64,000 nucleotides of DNA, from the NCBI RefSeq assembly GCF_030867095.1, contig NC_081826.1:38914001-38978000 (forward strand), written 5' to 3'. Source of the stretch: Alligator mississippiensis. Lineage: Eukaryota > Chordata > Crocodylia > Alligatoridae. The stretch's first letter is position 1. Each line of letters opens with the position of its first letter. A model generated the notes under the pieces. That model was not told where the DNA came from, made no database searches, and saw only the letters and a program-made list of their open reading frames with translations. A program made the translations under genes and the position numbers. This document shows, piece after piece, positions 60,147-64,000 of the stretch.

Positions 60147-60350
60147 CAGGTGAAGGCTCAAGCTGCCTGTGTGGCGCTGCCCGCCCGGCCTGGCCCCGAG
60201 GTGCCCCTTGGCAGCCGCGCTCCGGGGGAAGGACACACAGAGTCCCAAAGGCTCGGCAGCCCTTGCAGGGCGAGCACCGCCGCAAGCTGAGCGCCCCGCC
60301 CCGGCCTCTGAGCCCAGCCTCCCACAAGGAAGCCCCGCCCCCAGCGGAGA

Positions 60351-60459
60351 CGGAAGACGGCCGCATGTATTTCGAGCCGTCTCGCTCGCCGTAGCCTAGG
60401 CGGGCACTGCGCATGCGGCACAGAGGCGCCTGTTCCGTACCCGGCCCCAGCTGCGGAAG
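60351..60459 (+). promoter_or_regulatory. ETS / GABP (NRF-2) type motifs
   Basis: CGGAAG occurs at 60351-60356 and again at 60454-60459 (within exon 1). Paired GGAA sites bound by GABP are common in cytochrome oxidase promoters. The motif alone is weak evidence. Confidence 0.4.
60408..60419 (+). promoter_or_regulatory. Likely NRF-1 site
   Basis: TGCGCATGCGGC matches the NRF-1 consensus (YGCGCAYGCGCR) at 10 of 12 positions. NRF-1 drives nuclear genes of the respiratory chain, so its place about 60 bases before the exon 1 donor of COX6C is expected. Confidence 0.6.
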
Positions 60460-60479
60460 GACCTTGAGGTTGCTCGGAG
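60425..60479 (+). other. COX6C: COX6C exon 1 (non-coding), start approximate
   Basis: The donor CGGAG|gtgagg (cut after 60479) is strong. The next exon begins after cgcttctcctag at 60613. The 5' edge is a guess from the promoter motifs; I cannot place the start site exactly. Confidence 0.6.
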
Positions 60480-60612
60480 GTGAGGCCTAGGCGTGTCGCC
60501 CCCCTCCCCCCGGGCCCCGCGGCCGTGCCCGTGCCCTCCCCGGCGGGTCCTTCTCCTCTCTCCGGGGCGAGCCCCGCGCCCCCTCACGGGTCCCTGTGGC
60601 CGCTTCTCCTAG

Positions 60613-60737
60613 ACGCCGCCGCCGCCATGTCGTCGCTGCTGCCCAAGCCGCAGATGAGGGGCCTCCTGACCAGGCGGCTCCGCTTCCACGCCGTGGGCGC
60701 CTTCGTGTTCTGCTTCGGCTCGGCCTTGATCTACAAG
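60613..60737 (+). CDS. COX6C: COX6C exon 2 with start codon
   Basis: The acceptor is cgcttctcctag. Fourteen bases of GCC-repeat leader come before the ATG at 60627, and coding runs to AAG|gtgagg at 60737. It carries the matrix-facing basic N terminus and the transmembrane helix AVGAFVFCFGSALIY. Confidence 0.95.
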
Positions 60738-63503
60738 GTGAGGCCCCCGCGGCCGCGCCCCTGCAGGGAGGGCACGTACGTCTCCCCGGGCCGGACTCCC
60801 TCCTTGCCCTTCCTGCCCCCCCCCGGTGGAGGGGGCAGCCCCAGGCTTGCTAGTCCCAGAGCAGCAGTGGCACCCTGCGAACCGCAGCCTCGGCTGCAGC
60901 CAGTGTCCAGCGCCTGTGGGGAAGGTGAAAAAAACCAAGAAAGAAAAAAGATCCCCTGATACCCGTGGTGGTGGGAGGAGAGAAACAAAGTCCTTCCTAG
61001 GCCTAGGTGGCAAACAGCAAAGCCCAGAGGAAGCGCACTCCCTTCTCTCCACGCTGCAGCCAGCGGTCCTCAATCTCGCGCCTGAGCTGGAGAGCCAGGA
61101 CTCCCCTCGCTGCCCGCCTGCCCCAGCTTCCCCCGTCCCTGGGCTGCAGAGCTCCTCCTGTGGTCCTGAGCTTTGCCTGCGTGTTTCTAGCTGTCCCTCT
61201 TCACAGAGCTTGCCGTGAGGCCTTGCTGCTCCAGGACATCTAGGATGTTGGATGTCTTCAAAATACTGCCTTAATCTTTCTAGTACTCGTGCAGAGGCAG
61301 TGACCGATGCAAGACGTAAGGTGACTTGCAGCTCTTGAGTTAAAATTGGGTACACTTCACTCATGGCTTTACTTTTGGACCATGCTGGTAACTGCTGTGG
61401 TCCACAGGATGCCTTCTTTTAATGTGGGATAGTGAGGGAGAGGTAGCTCCTAAAGGAAGTATCTGTTTGTGAACGTCTTATACAGAATTTCTTTGAAATT
61501 CATAGCTAAGCAAAATGGAAAGACTGTCATTTTCCCCCCCCCATTCCTCCCACCCCCAAATTAAAAAAAAAAAAAAAAAAAAAAAGATGGAAAAGATGGG
61601 ATTAAGACATCTCAGCATGTCTTGCCAGAAGAGAGTCATACAGGTTTTGCAAGATATAAAATAAACCTCTAAGCTGTGTCCAGACGAGTGCAAATGTTTG
61701 GTTCCCCAGGGACAACTAGCAACGGCACACCACTGCTAGTTGTCCCCCAGGGAATGCCTGTGCCAGAGTTACCCCAGGTGGGGTAGAAGAGGCTGGGACC
61801 AGCAACCTTACCTGGAGTCCTAGGGGCCAGGGAGGCTCCAGCCACAGTGCTTCTGTAGTTTGGACCCTAGCTGGCAGCTGGAGCATGGCACCAGCTGGCC
61901 AGGCTCTGGTTTTGGGCAGTGCATATGTGCCACCCTGCTTTTTCTACGCATATGTTTTTGATCCCTGGATTTGAAACATCTTGAAAACAAAGCTTGGTCT
62001 CTTCTAAACAAACTTAGAAAATACATGGTAAGGAAAATTTTGTGGTTACATATGGCAAAATTGGGAATGCCTGTATGGTATAAAGCTCACTTGAGCCTGT
62101 TCTGTTAACAACAAATACAGCAAACGGCCTTGGTCTCATTAGGACTTTATATTTTGTTGCGTACATATTAACTAACACAAGTAATGCATTTTTGTGGAGA
62201 AACTAGGACAAAAACATTTTGACAAGGAATAGTCACTTGTACTTCTGCATGTTAACAGATGAGGAAGTAGGGGTGCACCAATAGAGATTTTGGGGGCTGA
62301 TACAGAGAGCTGATATTTAAGGAGGCATATTGGCTGATACTGATCTAATACAGCTACCATCAGCTGGTAAGTCTTGTGGTGGAAGGGGAGGGGAAGGGGT
62401 GTGGGGAGGCAGATCAATGTCCCCCGCAGTGAGGGAGGGGGCAGGAGCAGGTGCTGCCCGGTGGGGGAGGGGTGTGTGGGATGGAGCCGTGGCTCATTGG
62501 GGAGTGGGGTGGGGGGCATGCCCCTGCTGCTTGCACCCAGGGGCATGGAGGGACATGCCCCTGGATCTGTGTGGTGTGGGGTAGGCAGTAGCTGTGGAGT
62601 GGAGCCAGAGTCAGTGCTGTGTAGGGCTTTTCTCACTGGGAGCTGCGCTCAGAGCGGGCTGGGAGGATACTGCAGCCACCCCAAATTTTGCTGCAACTCC
62701 ACTCCCAGCCCTGCATCACCGCCTGGCACCCGGTGCAGCCATGGCTTTTCCTGGCACTTGGGTGGAGGCAGGGTGTTCAGCCACTGCTGTGCTGAGTGGC
62801 GGTGTGGAGCTGGGAGCAGAGCTGCGGCAAAATCTGAGGTGGCTGCAGCCTTCTCCCATCACCTCCAGAGCCTGCTCTGAGCCCAGCCCTTGTCAAGAAA
62901 AACCCTGCCCAGTGCCAGCTTCAGCTCCACTCTGCAACTGCAGCCTGCCCCGCGTTGCACAGATCTGGGGGCACGCCCCTCTGCCCCCACCCTGCTGGGG
63001 TGCAAGCACTTGCAGGAGCTGTCCCTACCTCATGAGCTCACCAAGGGGGGGGTGTTAATCTGCCCCCCATGCCCCTTCCCTCCCTTCCTCCCTCCCTTCC
63101 CATCTGACTTACCAGCTAGAGGCAGCCTCCATGCTGCCAGCTCTGCTCCGTGCTGCACTGCGGCTGTGCGCAGCACGGGCATTTATCAGCCAAACTATTG
63201 ACCCCATTGTGCTGATATCCGATATAGACAATTTTCTTTATATTGGTACCAGTCTGATATCGGACTGATGTATCCATGCACCTCAAACAGAAAAATGTAT
63301 TGGAGTCCTGAAAATTTGATAGTGCTGTTCTGCAGTCTTTTTTTAAGATGAAACTCCTCCAAGCCTTTTTTTTCCTGTTGAATTCTTAGTCCTCCCTCTC
63401 TCTCTCTCTCTTTTTTTTTTTAAGTTTAGGCTCTTTACAACATGAATACCTAATGACACTAATTTGTTTTCACTGTTTGCGCAGTATTTTATATATATAT
63501 ATA

Positions 63504-63537
<34 letters not shown>

Positions 63538-63837
63538 GTAGACCTCTGTCTCCTTCAAGCTGAAGAATGCTAGGGGGGTTTTCTCAGTTTCTTCTGGCGA
63601 TTATTTATTAGCAGACATACAAGGGTATATCGGGAACAGTATAAGACTTTTGGCACCTGTAGCTGGGCAAAAGTAGAAAACTAAATCTTGCTTCTATTGA
63701 TTACATTGTAGTTTGGTGTGGCTGAGCCCAGAAAGCGAGCATATACCGAATACTATAAAAACCATGACCCCGTAGCGAGCTTTGAGGCTTTGAGGGAAGC
63801 TGGTGTCTTTGAGAGTGTACGGCCGAAGGGAAAATAA
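60627..63837 (+). CDS. COX6C: COX6C, cytochrome c oxidase subunit 6C (complete, 78 aa)
   Basis: COX6C is a small nuclear-encoded subunit of complex IV in the mitochondrial inner membrane. The coding exons are 60627-60737 (37 codons) and 63712-63837 (41 codons and TAA), both phase 0. Exon 2 encodes MSSLLPKPQMRGLLTRRLRF and HAVGAFVFCFGSALIYK; exon 3 encodes FGVAEPRKRAYTEYYKNHDP and FEALREAGVFESVRPKGK. Human COX6C is 75 residues with the same KPxMRGLLxRRLR start, one transmembrane helix and a KxAYxxFYxNYD tail. No separate cleaved presequence is expected in this family. The start lies in gccgccgccATG with G at -3. Intron 60738-63711 uses gtgagg...ttgtag. Confidence 0.97.
61563..61585 (+). repeat. 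Poly-A run in COX6C intron
   Basis: Twenty-three A bases; no SINE body is recognised before it. Confidence 0.9.
61677..61760. repeat. GTGTCCAGACGAG end with an inner hairpin
   Basis: GCTGTGTCCAGACGAGTGCA resembles the left end at 55323. Next to it, TTCCCCAGGGACAACTAGCA (61702) and TGCTAGTTGTCCCCCAGGGA (61734) form a near-perfect hairpin with a loop of about 12 bases. The right end was not found. Confidence 0.55.
62268..63285. mobile_element. hAT-like non-autonomous element in COX6C intron, about 1.0 kb
   Basis: The left end TAGGGGTGCACCAATAGA and the inverted right end TGAGGTGCATGGATACAT are terminal inverted repeats of the (T/C)AGGGGTGCACCGATA type. Both sub-ends carry CTGATA/TATCAG repeats (ATTGGCTGATACTGATCTAA, ATCCGATATAGACAATTTTC). 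The GC-rich middle has no transposase. No clean target duplication was seen. Confidence 0.6.
63507..63534 (+). repeat. Poly-T run with flanking (TA)n
   Basis: Twenty-eight T bases follow a short TATATA stretch in the COX6C intron. A CT-rich tract lies at 63396-63421. No element body is attached. Confidence 0.9.
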
Positions 63838-63850
63838 GCAGCCTCCACAG
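63712..63850 (+). CDS. COX6C: COX6C exon 3 with stop codon, possible 3' UTR splice
   Basis: The acceptor is attgattacattgtag. The TAA is at 63835-63837 and the 3' UTR begins gcagcctccacag. At 63850/63851 stands CAG|gtaata, a fair donor, so the transcript may splice to a UTR exon beyond the window. An AATAAA at 63853-63858 instead allows a short unspliced 3' end. Confidence 0.88.
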
Positions 63851-63852
63851 GT

Positions 63853-63858
63853 AATAAA
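63853..63858 (+). promoter_or_regulatory. AATAAA just after the COX6C stop
   Basis: A canonical polyadenylation hexamer lies 16 bases past the stop codon and overlaps a possible splice donor. It is only useful if exon 3 is not spliced further. Confidence 0.3.
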
Positions 63859-64000
63859 AGGTATCTTCATCAACCTGATCTCATTGATTTATTCTTAATT
63901 TATACTAAATCATAATTTATACTGAACCTCTAGTCATCTAGTCCAACACCCTGCAGTGAAGCAGCCTTCTACTGTACCCATGGTTGATATTCTGGGACTT

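Larger units (their letters stand above)
34500..60300. other. Gene-free spacer between RGS22 and COX6C
   Basis: No host coding exon was recognised in about 26 kb. Identified repeats are listed separately. Remaining stretches at 37196-38190, 38391-42850 and 50909-53030 are AT-rich sequence with only scraps of old repeats (for example a TGTAATATGTGCCATATC / GAGGAGCTCATATTCTAATA block at 41450-41550). Human has no gene between these two loci either, as far as I recall. Confidence 0.6.
60160..60800 (+). promoter_or_regulatory. CpG island over the COX6C promoter and first exons
   Basis: Dense CpG and high GC (for example CGCGGCCGTGCCCG and CCGGGCCCCGCGGCCG) contrast with the surrounding AT-rich sequence. 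No TATA box is evident, as usual for a housekeeping promoter. The GC box CCCCGCCCCC is at about 60334-60343. Confidence 0.85.

Noticed and set aside
59890-60414. Overlapping frames of Ser/Leu or Arg/Glu repeats
   Set aside because: Products of the GA and CA microsatellite, not genes.
60609-61364. 251-codon minus-strand frame over the COX6C start
   Set aside because: It lies antisense in a CpG island where stop codons are scarce by base composition; no family resemblance.
1-64000. CRISPR arrays, operons, riboswitches or bacterial signals
   Set aside because: The window is vertebrate nuclear DNA; tandem repeats here are microsatellites, minisatellites or transposon parts.

Overview
The window is nuclear DNA from an amniote, most likely a crocodilian, with a turtle as the alternative. 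It is intron-rich and crowded with CR1 LINEs that end in short tails of the ATCTATGA / ATTCTATG type. It also holds many small non-autonomous hAT elements and palindromic repeats of a kind common in reptile genomes. No bacterial, phage, CRISPR or operon features are present.

Two host genes can be read, both on the + strand. From 7690 to about 32.5-34.5 kb lie the last twelve or thirteen coding exons of RGS22, about 570 residues. All exon phases join, and one intron uses a GC-AG splice pair. From about 60.4 kb to the window end lies COX6C, a 78-residue subunit of cytochrome c oxidase. Its two coding exons are complete, and a CpG-island promoter carries likely NRF-1 and ETS sites. RGS22 upstream of COX6C in the same orientation matches the gene order I recall from human chromosome 8q22. 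RGS22 is a testis/cilium-type RGS protein and COX6C a housekeeping respiratory subunit. They are neighbours, not partners.

Layout: 1-7689 is an RGS22 intron or upstream region with a CR1 tail and two hAT elements. 7690-32533 holds RGS22 exons and introns; one intron carries a decayed Harbinger transposon with remains of both its genes, and others hold CR1, MIR-like and MITE copies. 32613-33466 is a hAT element just past the likely RGS22 stop, and a possible alternative last exon lies at 34440. 34.5-60.3 kb is a gene-free, repeat-dense spacer. It holds two solo LTRs of one endogenous retrovirus family, a young CR1 inserted inside an older CR1, a tRNA-Arg-like pseudogene, and a nested GC-rich element with hairpin arrays and a minisatellite. 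59.96-60.15 kb is a purine/Z-DNA-type microsatellite next to the COX6C promoter. 60.4-64.0 kb is COX6C, with another hAT element in its intron.

I found no clear new biological system. The best leads are the structured hAT element at 56.3-57.2 kb, the nested CR1 pair with a read-through reading frame, the GC-AG intron, and the unresolved 3' end of RGS22.
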